From the NCBI GenBank assembly GCA_045593005.1, contig JAZNVV010000002.1, forward strand, positions 1 through 12,315: 12,315 bases of DNA, given 5' to 3'. How positions within the stretch are numbered: the stretch's first letter is position 1; every line of letters begins with the position of its first letter. A model generated the notes under the pieces. That model searched no databases and was not told the DNA's origin. It worked only from the letters and a program-made list of their open reading frames with translations. The stretch is from UBA11475 sp045593005 (GTDB lineage Bacteria > Bacillota > Clostridia > Christensenellales > Borkfalkiaceae). Shown in pieces: positions 1 through 4,722 of the stretch. The translations under genes and the position numbers were made by a program.

Positions 1-588
1 AAATTAGATAGACAAAAGAAATATAAAGACGTAAAAGACGTTGATTATCTTATTTTCGGCGATAGTTGGACGGGACGTTGGCTTTCCGACTCCGATAGAT
101 TTTACGGCGAAGATTTTAAAGGGCTTAACGCCATAAATATAGGTATAGGTGGTACGAAATTCGTCGACTGGGTGGACGACCTGGACTGGCTTGTTATTTG
201 CCATAACCCAAAGAAAATTTTTATTAATTTAGGGTTTAACGACATACACAATGGTCAAAAACCATCCTACGTCTTTGAAGTATTCAAAAAAATGGTTGAA
301 AAATTAAAAACGGCTTTACCGGACGTTAAAATTTACATAAGTGGTATAACTAATTGTAAAATTTTTGACGATTATTTTGAAAAAGAAACGGAACTTAACA
401 ATCTCATTAAAAATTACGCCGACAAAAGCGATTTTATTAAATATATCGACGTCAATAAACTCTTTCTAAAAGACGGCAAACGGATACCTAATATGGAAGA
501 CTATTGCATTGCAGATAGACAACACTTAAACGACAAGGGTTACGCTATTTGGGCGCCATACGTTACAGAATTTATCAAAAACAAATAA
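1..588 (+). CDS. SGNH/GDSL-family hydrolase, 3' part (5' end outside window)
   Basis: The frame is open from base 1, so this is the last 195 residues of a longer gene. A GTG at 172 lies inside the domain and is not the true start. Visible SGNH blocks: GDSW (visible residues 20-23, Ser22 the nucleophile), the glycine turn IGIGGT (47-52) for block II, GFND (78-81, oxyanion Asn80) for block III, and DRQHLN (172-177, Asp172 and His175) for block V. The catalytic set is therefore complete. Family members are esterases, lipases or carbohydrate deacetylases; the substrate cannot be told here. Any signal peptide would lie upstream of the window. The C-terminus is short and ends directly after the catalytic domain. 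A strong terminator follows 8 bases after the stop, so this is the last gene of its transcript. Confidence 0.85.
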   Translation, partial: KLDRQKKYKDVKDVDYLIFGDSWTGRWLSDSDRFYGEDFKGLNAINIGIGGTKFVDWVDDLDWLVICHNPKKIFINLGFNDIHNGQKPSYVFEVFKKMVEKLKTALPDVKIYISGITNCKIFDDYFEKETELNNLIKNYADKSDFIKYIDVNKLFLKDGKRIPNMEDYCIADRQHLNDKGYAIWAPYVTEFIKNK

Positions 589-595
589 CAGCAAT

Positions 596-626
596 AAAAA
601 AGCACCTATTTTACAGGTGCTTTTTT
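596..626. terminator. Intrinsic terminator, probably bidirectional
   Basis: Perfect stem AGCACCT (601-607) / AGGTGCT (615-621) with a 7-nt loop, flanked by A-run and T-run that extend the pairing to 12 bp. The T-run ends the rightward SGNH gene. The A-run on the left arm would equally serve the leftward small-ORF cluster ending at 668. Confidence 0.85.
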
Positions 627-651
627 ACATTTTGGTAGGTGTTTTATACTA

Positions 652-674
652 AACGGTATCGCGAAAGTTAACCA
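652..674 (-). repeat. 23-bp intergenic element, copy 1
   Basis: On the minus strand it reads TGGTTAA CT TTCGCG AT ACCGTT. It matches three other 23-bp copies (2973-2995, 4596-4618, 5988-6010) at 16 invariant positions, with no gaps. The stop codon of the 62-residue ORF (668-670) lies inside it. Function unknown. Confidence 0.65.
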
Positions 675-856
675 TTTGCAAATTTTTTACAAGTGTATTT
701 ATTATACAATACACTTCCCTTTTTGACAGTTTCAAACTCTGTTGTTCCGTCAGAATAATCAAGTTTAAAAGTCGCCTTATTATAATCTTTTGCAGGAAAT
801 CGTGTAAGTGGATAAATTAGTTTTGTACGTATAAGTTTTTTACGCCTTAAAATCAT
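668..856 (-). CDS. Small basic protein of unknown function (62 aa)
   Basis: The chosen start is ATG at 856, with AAGGAG about seven bases upstream; a TTG start at 874 would lengthen it by six residues but lacks such a site. The product opens with a basic stretch (MILRRKKLIRTK) and continues into a segment of alternating hydrophobic and polar residues (about 28-50, including KLDYSDGTTEFETV) that looks like a few beta strands, ending in a Lys/Tyr/Cys-rich tail. No family was recognised. It is the last of three small ORFs on one short transcript; its start lies inside the preceding 33-codon ORF, which suggests translational coupling. Its stop codon falls inside a 23-bp repeated element. It could be a small structural or nucleic-acid-binding protein, but that is a guess from charge alone. 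Confidence 0.6.
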   Translation of the reverse strand: MILRRKKLIRTKLIYPLTRFPAKDYNKATFKLDYSDGTTEFETVKKGSVLYNKYTCKKFANG

Positions 857-941
857 TTTCTTCTCCTTTAACAAAAAACATTTCGCATATCGGTTTTATA
901 GCAGTAAGCGCTAACACTCCTATTAAAATTAAGTATGCCAT
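840..941 (-). CDS. Tiny single-pass membrane protein of unknown function (33 aa)
   Basis: ATG at 941 lies one base past the stop of the upstream 20-codon ORF (TAA at 943-945), and its last 17 bases overlap the start of the 62-residue gene. This head-to-tail packing is typical of coupled translation. The product has one hydrophobic segment (roughly residues 3-15, AYLILIGVLALTA) followed by a short soluble tail with KGEEND. Its own ribosome site is weak (a G-run about 11 bases upstream), consistent with coupling to the first ORF. The AAGGAG that serves the next gene lies within its coding sequence. No known family was recognised. It resembles in size the small membrane subunits or small hydrophobic regulators of Gram-positive bacteria, but nothing fixes a function. 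Confidence 0.5.
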   Translation of the reverse strand: MAYLILIGVLALTAIKPICEMFFVKGEENDFKA

Positions 942-942
942 A

Positions 943-1005
943 TTACCACTTAACCCCCACAACGCTTAAAGTTGCTAATACTATCACTATAAATACGAAA
1001 AACAT
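943..1005 (-). CDS. Tiny hydrophobic peptide (20 aa)
   Basis: ATG at 1005 is preceded by TAAGGAGGTA (1020-1011) with seven bases between GGAGG and the ATG, an essentially ideal ribosome site and the main evidence that it is translated. The peptide is almost wholly hydrophobic (MFFVFIVIVLAT, then a short segment ending VKW) and would span the membrane once. It could be a membrane microprotein, a toxin-like peptide, or a leader that couples translation to the two ORFs behind it. It is the promoter-proximal ORF of the cluster and abuts the next ORF. No homologue was recognised. Confidence 0.5.
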   Translation of the reverse strand: MFFVFIVIVLATLSVVGVKW

Positions 1006-1025
1006 AACTATACCTCCTTATTACA

Positions 1026-1068
1026 CTTATACTATATCGCATTATATATGACAACTTCGGTCATGTAT
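1026..1068 (-). promoter_or_regulatory. Promoter with overlapping palindrome for the small-ORF cluster
   Basis: On the minus strand TTGTCA (1054-1049), a 17-bp spacer and TATAAG (1031-1026) form a sigma-A-like promoter with a very short leader. A perfect TATAAT at 1046-1041 is an alternative -10 but has a poor -35. An inverted repeat, ATATATGAC (1044-1052) / GTCATGTAT (1060-1068) with one mismatch and a 7-bp centre, overlaps the -35. It could be an operator, or a hairpin. Confidence 0.5.
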
Positions 1069-1091
1069 AAAAAATATTTTAAAATTTTATC

Positions 1092-1123
1092 AAAAAAAAT
1101 AAGGATGACTGTTTGTCATCCTT
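1092..1123 (-). terminator. Intrinsic terminator of the GDPD gene
   Basis: Perfect 9-bp stem AAGGATGAC (1101-1109) / GTCATCCTT (1115-1123), loop TGTTT. On the minus strand it is followed by a run of eight T (complement of 1092-1099). It lies 11 bases after the GDPD stop and separates that gene from the small-ORF promoter. Confidence 0.85.
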
Positions 1124-1134
1124 TTAATTTTCAT

Positions 1135-2196
1135 TTAATAAGGTCTGTAATAAGAATTATACACTTCCATAAGTTTATGTGGGCGATCGGTCATAATTCC
1201 ATCAGCGCCTATTTTGATAAGTTCACGCATGTCGTCTTCTTTATCAATCGTCCAGTATTGAACGGCTATATTGTGCTTGTGCGCGCTTTTAACAAGCTTT
1301 ACCGTTGATAAATCAAAACCGTATTCTTCCATAGGAATTTGAAGCACTGCTATTTTTGAAGAATAGAATAAATCAAGATTTAATAATTGTAATACGTAAA
1401 ATCCTGCCGCCGACATCATACCTGGCGAGCACATAAAATTATCAGGAACTTCACCCTTTCTTATGCTTTTTTGGAATAATTTGAATACGTCATTATGAAA
1501 ACTTGCAAACACTACTCTATCAAAAGCGTCATGCTTTTCAACTATTTTGACCATTTCCTTAAATGCTTTTTCACCAAGTTCACCATCTTGCTTGATTTCA
1601 GCATTAATAATATTGTTTGGAAATGCTAAAAGAAGTTCTTCAAAAGTAGTAACAAGATAAACGTCTTTATCTCTATTCGGTAACCCGTTTGGATAATCAG
1701 AAAGGTCGGACGGTTTAACCTGCTTGCCGTTATAATCGGTATAAAGTTTGAGTGGTGTGCCTTCAACAAGCACTTCGTCTTCCGTTTCGTTATAATATCC
1801 AAAGTTGACCGGATTGCCGTTATCGTTAGGATTATGGCAAAGGTCAGCGTAAGTCCACTCACTTATAGGACCGGTTACGTTGGTTGTTTTATCAAGCAAG
1901 ACGTTGTGGCAAAGTATAGGAACTCCATCTTTCGTTATAGATACGTCCGTTTCCATTATAGCGTTTTCATCAACGCTGTATGCGTTATAAAAAGCCTCTA
2001 ACGTATCGCCAGGAAATTCCTCTGCGCCACCACGGTGGGCTATAAGACGTGGAAGTGAATATTCCTGCTTTAAAAGCACGTTATCCCCTTTATAACTATC
2101 AAATCTTGGTAACGTAGCAATAATTATATACGTAACTAAAATACATAATAAAACTATCGCCGTTACACGTAAACGTTTAGCAGTTTTTTCTTTCAT
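1135..2196 (-). CDS. Glycerophosphodiester phosphodiesterase (GDPD family), membrane-anchored
   Basis: This enzyme family hydrolyses glycerophosphodiesters to glycerol-3-phosphate and an alcohol, in lipid turnover or phosphate/glycerol scavenging. The 353-residue product has one N-terminal transmembrane segment (about 11-29) and then a GDPD barrel: LIAHRGG (catalytic His54, Arg55), TLEAF (Glu67), the metal-binding METD (Glu82, Asp84), GVPILCHN (His97, second catalytic His), Glu200 in NAEIK, and the C-terminal QYWTIDKEDD and GADGIMTDRP motifs near 313-339. All key residues are present. The residues after HN carry a longer insertion (about 120-175) than minimal GDPDs. The membrane anchor with no further helices implies an extracytoplasmic catalytic domain. 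AAAGG lies seven bases before the ATG. It is a single-gene unit with its own promoter and terminator. The exact substrate is unknown. Confidence 0.92.
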   Translation of the reverse strand: MKEKTAKRLRVTAIVLLCILVTYIIIATLPRFDSYKGDNVLLKQEYSLPRLIAHRGGAEEFPGDTLEAFYNAYSVDENAIMETDVSITKDGVPILCHNVLLDKTTNVTGPISEWTYADLCHNPNDNGNPVNFGYYNETEDEVLVEGTPLKLYTDYNGKQVKPSDLSDYPNGLPNRDKDVYLVTTFEELLLAFPNNIINAEIKQDGELGEKAFKEMVKIVEKHDAFDRVVFASFHNDVFKLFQKSIRKGEVPDNFMCSPGMMSAAGFYVLQLLNLDLFYSSKIAVLQIPMEEYGFDLSTVKLVKSAHKHNIAVQYWTIDKEDDMRELIKIGADGIMTDRPHKLMEVYNSYYRPY

Positions 2197-2228
2197 AATT
2201 TAACCTTTAATTATATTTATTTAAACAT

Positions 2229-2256
2229 ATTATACCAAATTATTGTTATAATTCAA
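2229..2256 (-). promoter_or_regulatory. Sigma-A promoter of the GDPD gene
   Basis: Minus strand: TTGAAT (2256-2251), a 16-bp spacer and a perfect TATAAT (2234-2229), about 33 bases upstream of the start codon. No other candidate of similar quality lies between the gene and the leftward terminator at 2298-2322. Confidence 0.7.
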
Positions 2257-2297
2257 AACGCTTTATTAAAAAATTTATATTTGCTGATAAAAAATAA

Positions 2298-2322
2298 AAA
2301 AGCGCTTTTAAAAAACGCTTTT
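2298..2322 (-). terminator. Leftward hairpin terminator upstream of the GDPD promoter
   Basis: AAAAGCG (2298-2304) pairs with CGCTTTT (2316-2322) around an 11-nt loop, with a T-rich stretch on the minus-strand exit. It would stop antisense transcription crossing the RNA locus at 2495-2930 before it reaches the GDPD gene. The 2323-2459 stretch beyond it is nearly all A/T, and I see nothing else in it. Confidence 0.55.
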
Positions 2323-2459
2323 AAATAGAAATTTACTACTAATTTTTGATTTAATGTGAAACTATATTTAACCCCACAACATTATTATTATACCACAAAA
2401 TCATTAGAAAATCAATAGGGTTTTTAAAAATAAAATTTTTTAAATTTTTAAAAAAGGTA

Positions 2460-2488
2460 TTGACAAATTATTAAACGTATTTTAAAAT
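2460..2488 (+). promoter_or_regulatory. Strong sigma-A promoter for the RNA at 2495-2930
   Basis: Exact TTGACA (2460-2465), 17-bp spacer, TAAAAT (2483-2488), embedded in A/T-rich DNA whose A and T tracts upstream (2421-2455) resemble an UP element. The predicted start is near 2494-2497. No protein gene of usual size follows on this strand. Confidence 0.8.
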
Positions 2489-2523
2489 AAAGGTGAAGAA
2501 AGGAAATACCATAAAATCCTTTC

Positions 2524-2555
2524 AAGGGAGGTACTGACCGATGTACTAGGCGGTC
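2524..2555 (+). other. Module 1: ribosome site plus two-codon ORF in a hairpin loop
   Basis: AAGGGAGG (2524-2531), nine bases, then ATG TAC TAG (2541-2549). The stem GACCG (2536-2540) / CGGTC (2551-2555) leaves a 10-nt loop that is exactly the mini-ORF plus one G. Confidence 0.5.
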
Positions 2556-2578
2556 TAATCTTAAAAATAAACTAATAT

Positions 2579-2620
2579 AAGGAGTAAAAAATTATGTGCA
2601 CTCCACCAGACAGTTTATAG
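2579..2620 (+). other. Module 2: ribosome site plus 8-codon ORF (MCTPPDSL)
   Basis: AAGGAG (2579-2584), nine bases, then ATG at 2594-2596 and stop TAG at 2618-2620. The bases ACTCC (2600-2604) inside the ORF can pair with GGAGT (2581-2585) of its own ribosome site, so initiation may be masked by local structure. It is the longest AUG-started ORF in the RNA. It has the shape of a leader peptide, but no gene follows it on this strand. Confidence 0.4.
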
Positions 2621-2636
2621 TAAAAAATCTAAAAAA

Positions 2637-2669
2637 AAGGAGTACTACCAATGTGCTAATCAAACGGTA
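2637..2669 (+). other. Module 3: ribosome site plus two-codon ORF in a loop
   Basis: AAGGAG (2637-2642), eight bases, then ATG TGC TAA (2651-2659). TACC (2646-2649) can pair with GGTA (2666-2669), placing the whole mini-ORF in the loop, the same arrangement as module 1. Confidence 0.45.
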
Positions 2670-2683
2670 TAGTCAAACTAATT

Positions 2684-2722
2684 GAGGAGGACGGACCGAT
2701 GATTTGATAAAATCAAAATCAT
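2684..2722 (+). other. Module 4: ribosome site plus two-codon ORF in a stem
   Basis: GAGGAGG (2684-2690), eight bases, then ATG ATT TGA (2699-2707). Here the mini-ORF itself forms the left arm of a stem (2699-2708 with 2712-2722, one bulge), so the AUG would be paired while the Shine-Dalgarno stays open. Confidence 0.45.
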
Positions 2723-2749
2723 AAATTTGTGTTAGGACGCAGGAAAATG

Positions 2750-2801
2750 AAGGAGGTATAGACCAATCGCTCATCTAACTGCTTGCTTCAAAAAACCGTA
2801 G
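2750..2801 (+). other. Module 5: ribosome site without AUG
   Basis: AAGGAGG (2750-2756) is followed by the shared TATAGACC, but where AUG would fall stands ATC (2766-2768). From that codon the frame stays open for 11 codons to TAG at 2799-2801. AUC initiation is rare, so this is more likely a diverged copy or a motif whose role is not initiation. Confidence 0.35.
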
Positions 2802-2902
2802 GCTAAAGTAAGTTCAAATTAAAATGAAAAATAAGTGATAAAAAGCCAATATAAGACGGTCAGGCAAAAGCAAGCCACAACTGAATACTTAAATATAGAT
2901 TC

Positions 2903-2929
2903 AGGGCTGTTTGACCGCAGCTCTTTTTT
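2903..2929 (+). terminator. Intrinsic terminator of the candidate RNA
   Basis: AGGGCTG (2903-2909) pairs with CAGCTCT (2918-2924), including one G-U pair, with an 8-nt loop TTTGACCG and six T. The loop contains TGACCG, the exact complement of CGGTCA at 2857-2862, so the loop could form a pseudoknot with the upstream 3' domain. Confidence 0.75.
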
Positions 2930-2942
2930 AATTTAAAATATT

Positions 2943-2967
2943 AAACGCACCTAAATGGTGCGTTTTT
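2943..2967. terminator. Bidirectional intrinsic terminator between convergent units
   Basis: Perfect 9-bp stem AAACGCACC (2943-2951) / GGTGCGTTT (2957-2965) with loop TAAAT. T-runs on both strands let it end the leftward LRR lipoprotein gene and back up the RNA terminator. Confidence 0.85.
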
Positions 2968-2972
2968 AATTT

Positions 2973-2995
2973 AACGGTATTGCGAAGCTTGACCA
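2973..2995 (-). repeat. 23-bp intergenic element, copy 2
   Basis: On the minus strand it reads TGGTCAA GC TTCGCA AT ACCGTT, starting at the base after the stop codon of the lipoprotein gene (2996-2998). Same orientation relative to its gene as copy 1. It lies between stop and terminator, hence in the mRNA 3' end. Confidence 0.65.
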
Positions 2996-4507
2996 TTATT
3001 CAATATTTTTCCAATAACTATTTACATACGTATCTTTTAACAACACGTGAGGTTGTCCTGTCGATAATACGTTAGAGAACGTTGCAGTTTGCTTATCAAA
3101 ATGGACGTCCGTACCTACGTACCAGTTCGAAACGACTTCAAAACTTACCGAACTTAAATTGATACAGTTTTTAAATGCGTTTGCACCGATATATTTTAGG
3201 CTTGCTGGTAGAGTTATGCTATAAAGTCTTTCACACCCGTGGAAAGCGTCATCATCAATTTTATTAAGTGTAGAACCAAAAGTTACTTCTCTTAATTTAG
3301 TGCAACCGTTAAATGCATTTTTACCTATAACCGTTATACCATTTTTAATGACAATCGTTTCGAGATTTGTTAGATTTGAAAACATAAACTGCGATATTTC
3401 GTTTATTCCACCAACTGTTAAATCTCTAAAAGTATCAACGCCGTAAAAAACTTGTTCGCCTATACTTGTTACACTATCAGGAATTATCATTCCCTTTAAC
3501 TTTTTCGAATTCGCAAATGCATAATGCCCAATTTCATCCAAGTCGTTATTAAGATTGATATTTTCAGCATTTTCGTTATTCAAAAATGCCATATCTTCAA
3601 TTTTATCAACACCGTTAGGAATAGTATAATTATTACTTTGTGCCAATGCAGGATACGATATAAGAGTATCCATTCCCTTATTAAACAACACCCCGTCTAC
3701 CGACTTATAGTTAGAGTTGTTTTCAGATACGTCAATCCTAACGAGATTTGCTCCGGCAAATGCACAATAACCTATTTCCTTTACGTTTTCGGAAATATAC
3801 ACAGTTTCTATGCCCGATTGCATAAATGCCTTTTCACCTATTTTCTCGATGGAGTTAGGTATAACTACTTCTATCAATCCAGTATTTAGTTCATAAGTAG
3901 ATTCACCTATTTCTTTTACCGGTTTGTTTTCATATTCAGACAAAATGATAAGTTTATTAAAATCTCCACTCTCAACGCCTGTTGCAATATAATAATCTCC
4001 GTCCCCACTTAAAGTATAAGTTGCATAACCTTCTACAATAGTTTTAACTGCACCACATTTGCAAACACCGTCGATAAACAGGTGTCTTTCTAAACCCGAA
4101 ACAGCCTCTGTATGCGAGCAAGTCGATTTATACCAATGTGAAAAATTGTCGTAACTATAACTTGTTTCAAAAGAGTGCCCCGTTGCAGTTAAAGTAATTA
4201 CACTTTCACTTCCACAAGAACAGCTCCCCCTTTTATACCCATCTTCCGTACAAGTTGGCAAAACCTGCTCCGTATAATTATATATATGTTGTAACGGCGA
4301 TATTGAAGTCGTTTGCGTAGCCCCACATTCACATTCTTTTACAGTATACCCAAGCGTTTGACAAGTCGGATCTATAGAGGAAACTACAACGTTAAAATTG
4401 TGAGTATGTCTATCCTTATTAACCCTACAACTATCACATGCTGTGGTCGTACATAAAAGAACGGCAAGAACAAACGAAAAAAGCGCCTTTATCAGTTTTG
4501 TTTTCAT
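2996..4507 (-). CDS. BspA-like leucine-rich-repeat (LRR_5) lipoprotein
   Basis: The 503-residue product begins with a basic and then hydrophobic signal peptide (1-23) ending in TTAC; Cys24 is the likely lipidated residue, although Thr at -3 makes the lipobox weak. Residues about 40-155 hold Cys-rich repeats, with paired segments such as PTCQTLGYTVKECECG and PTCTEDGYKRGSCSCG, common in surface proteins of gut Clostridia. Residues about 195-455 are LRR_5 (BspA-type) repeats, with recurring IGEKAF, IPNSIEKIG, IPDSVTSIG and FNGCTKL blocks; the ENNSNYKSVDGVLF segment (262-275) is typical of this family. Such proteins are anchored outside the cell and usually bind host or dietary ligands or neighbouring cells. 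The ligand is unknown. The ribosome site is weak (ACGGGG five bases before the ATG). It is a single-gene unit. Confidence 0.88.
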   Translation of the reverse strand: MKTKLIKALFSFVLAVLLCTTTACDSCRVNKDRHTHNFNVVVSSIDPTCQTLGYTVKECECGATQTTSISPLQHIYNYTEQVLPTCTEDGYKRGSCSCGSESVITLTATGHSFETSYSYDNFSHWYKSTCSHTEAVSGLERHLFIDGVCKCGAVKTIVEGYATYTLSGDGDYYIATGVESGDFNKLIILSEYENKPVKEIGESTYELNTGLIEVVIPNSIEKIGEKAFMQSGIETVYISENVKEIGYCAFAGANLVRIDVSENNSNYKSVDGVLFNKGMDTLISYPALAQSNNYTIPNGVDKIEDMAFLNNENAENINLNNDLDEIGHYAFANSKKLKGMIIPDSVTSIGEQVFYGVDTFRDLTVGGINEISQFMFSNLTNLETIVIKNGITVIGKNAFNGCTKLREVTFGSTLNKIDDDAFHGCERLYSITLPASLKYIGANAFKNCINLSSVSFEVVSNWYVGTDVHFDKQTATFSNVLSTGQPHVLLKDTYVNSYWKNIE

Positions 4508-4534
4508 ATTAGCCCCGTTTCAATTATTTATATT

Positions 4535-4564
4535 ATTTTATCATAATTTTTGGCGTACTGTCAA
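4535..4564 (-). promoter_or_regulatory. Sigma-A promoter of the LRR lipoprotein gene
   Basis: Minus strand TTGACA (4564-4559), 18-bp spacer, TAAAAT (4540-4535), about 27 bases upstream of the ATG. Confidence 0.7.
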
Positions 4565-4592
4565 TACCCATTTTTTATAAACTTACAATATT

Positions 4593-4648
4593 TTTTGGTT
4601 AATATTCACACAACCGTTGCCGTCAAACCTGACTATTTTATAAAAAAT
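4593..4648 (+). repeat. 56-bp intergenic repeat, copy 1 (contains the 23-bp element)
   Basis: Matches 5985-6040 at 53 of 56 positions without gaps; the three differences cluster at 4622-4628. Its first part (4596-4618) is the 23-bp element shared with 652-674 and 2973-2995. No ribosome site, and the differences are not silent in any tempting frame, so it is not coding. It lies beyond the terminator of the leftward gene 4723-5583. Confidence 0.75.
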
Positions 4649-4657
4649 AAAATAAAT

Positions 4658-4680
4658 ATCCACTAGACTATCTGGTGGAT
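4658..4680. other. Hairpin of 9 bp next to the 56-bp repeat
   Basis: ATCCACTAG (4658-4666) pairs with CTGGTGGAT (4672-4680), with one G-T pair and loop ACTAT. It lies between the repeat and the main terminator. It may be a back-up terminator for leftward transcription, since T-rich DNA follows on the minus strand. Confidence 0.5.
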
Positions 4681-4690
4681 TTAATTAAAT

Positions 4691-4716
4691 AAAAAGGACT
4701 TCTCACGAAGTCCTTT
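4691..4716 (-). terminator. Intrinsic terminator of the zinc-ribbon gene
   Basis: Perfect 10-bp stem AAAGGACTTC (4693-4702) / GAAGTCCTTT (4707-4716), loop TCAC, six bases after the stop codon. Confidence 0.85.
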
Positions 4717-4722
4717 ATGATT

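Larger units (their letters stand above)
2495..2930 (+). ncRNA. Candidate structured non-coding RNA with repeated Shine-Dalgarno/mini-ORF modules
   Basis: This unit of about 435 nt runs from a strong promoter to an intrinsic terminator and holds no ORF longer than a dozen codons from a plausible start. Seen directly: five GGAG(G) motifs (2527, 2581, 2639, 2686, 2752), 47-66 nt apart. Four of them share a further downstream ACC(G/A)AT. Local hairpins: GAAAGGA/TCCTTTC (2498-2504/2517-2523); GACCG/CGGTC (2536-2540/2551-2555); GGAGT/ACTCC (2581-2585/2600-2604); TACC/GGTA (2646-2649/2666-2669); a 10-bp stem with one bulge (2699-2708/2712-2722); CTTGCTT/AAGTAAG (2782-2788/2806-2812); GGC/GCC (2863-2865/2874-2876); CTGAAT/ATTCAG (2881-2886/2899-2904). 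CGGTCA (2857-2862) can pair with TGACCG at 2912-2917, or with 2535-2540. It lacks the tmRNA tag end and the conserved core strings of RNase P RNA and SRP RNA. It could be a new class or a member of a large ornate class that I cannot identify by eye. Confidence 0.65.

Noticed and set aside
2661..2683. A fifth copy of the 23-bp element inside the RNA (AAACGGTATAGTCAAACTAATT)
   Set aside because: Only the AACGGTAT end and a few scattered bases match the consensus; the TGGT end is missing. It is also explained as the right arm of the module 3 hairpin.
2495..2820. CRISPR array (repeating units with a period of about 55 nt)
   Set aside because: Units are not identical, their spacing varies (47-66 nt), and the shared part is only the GGAG(G)...ACC motif. 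There are no cas genes.
2495..2930. tmRNA, RNase P RNA or SRP RNA
   Set aside because: No tRNA-like end with CCA or alanine-ending tag ORF, no recognisable RNase P core strings, and no SRP Alu or GGAA-tetraloop domain. The repeated GGAGG modules fit none of them.
2495..2995. Riboswitch or leader controlling the LRR lipoprotein gene
   Set aside because: The RNA runs rightward and the lipoprotein gene leftward, so they converge. Two terminators separate them.
4596..4665. Short ORF reading LVNIHTTV... through the 56-bp repeat
   Set aside because: No ribosome site, and the differences between the two copies change amino acids (for example Val to Thr, Pro to Thr) rather than being silent, so the sequence is not conserved as protein.
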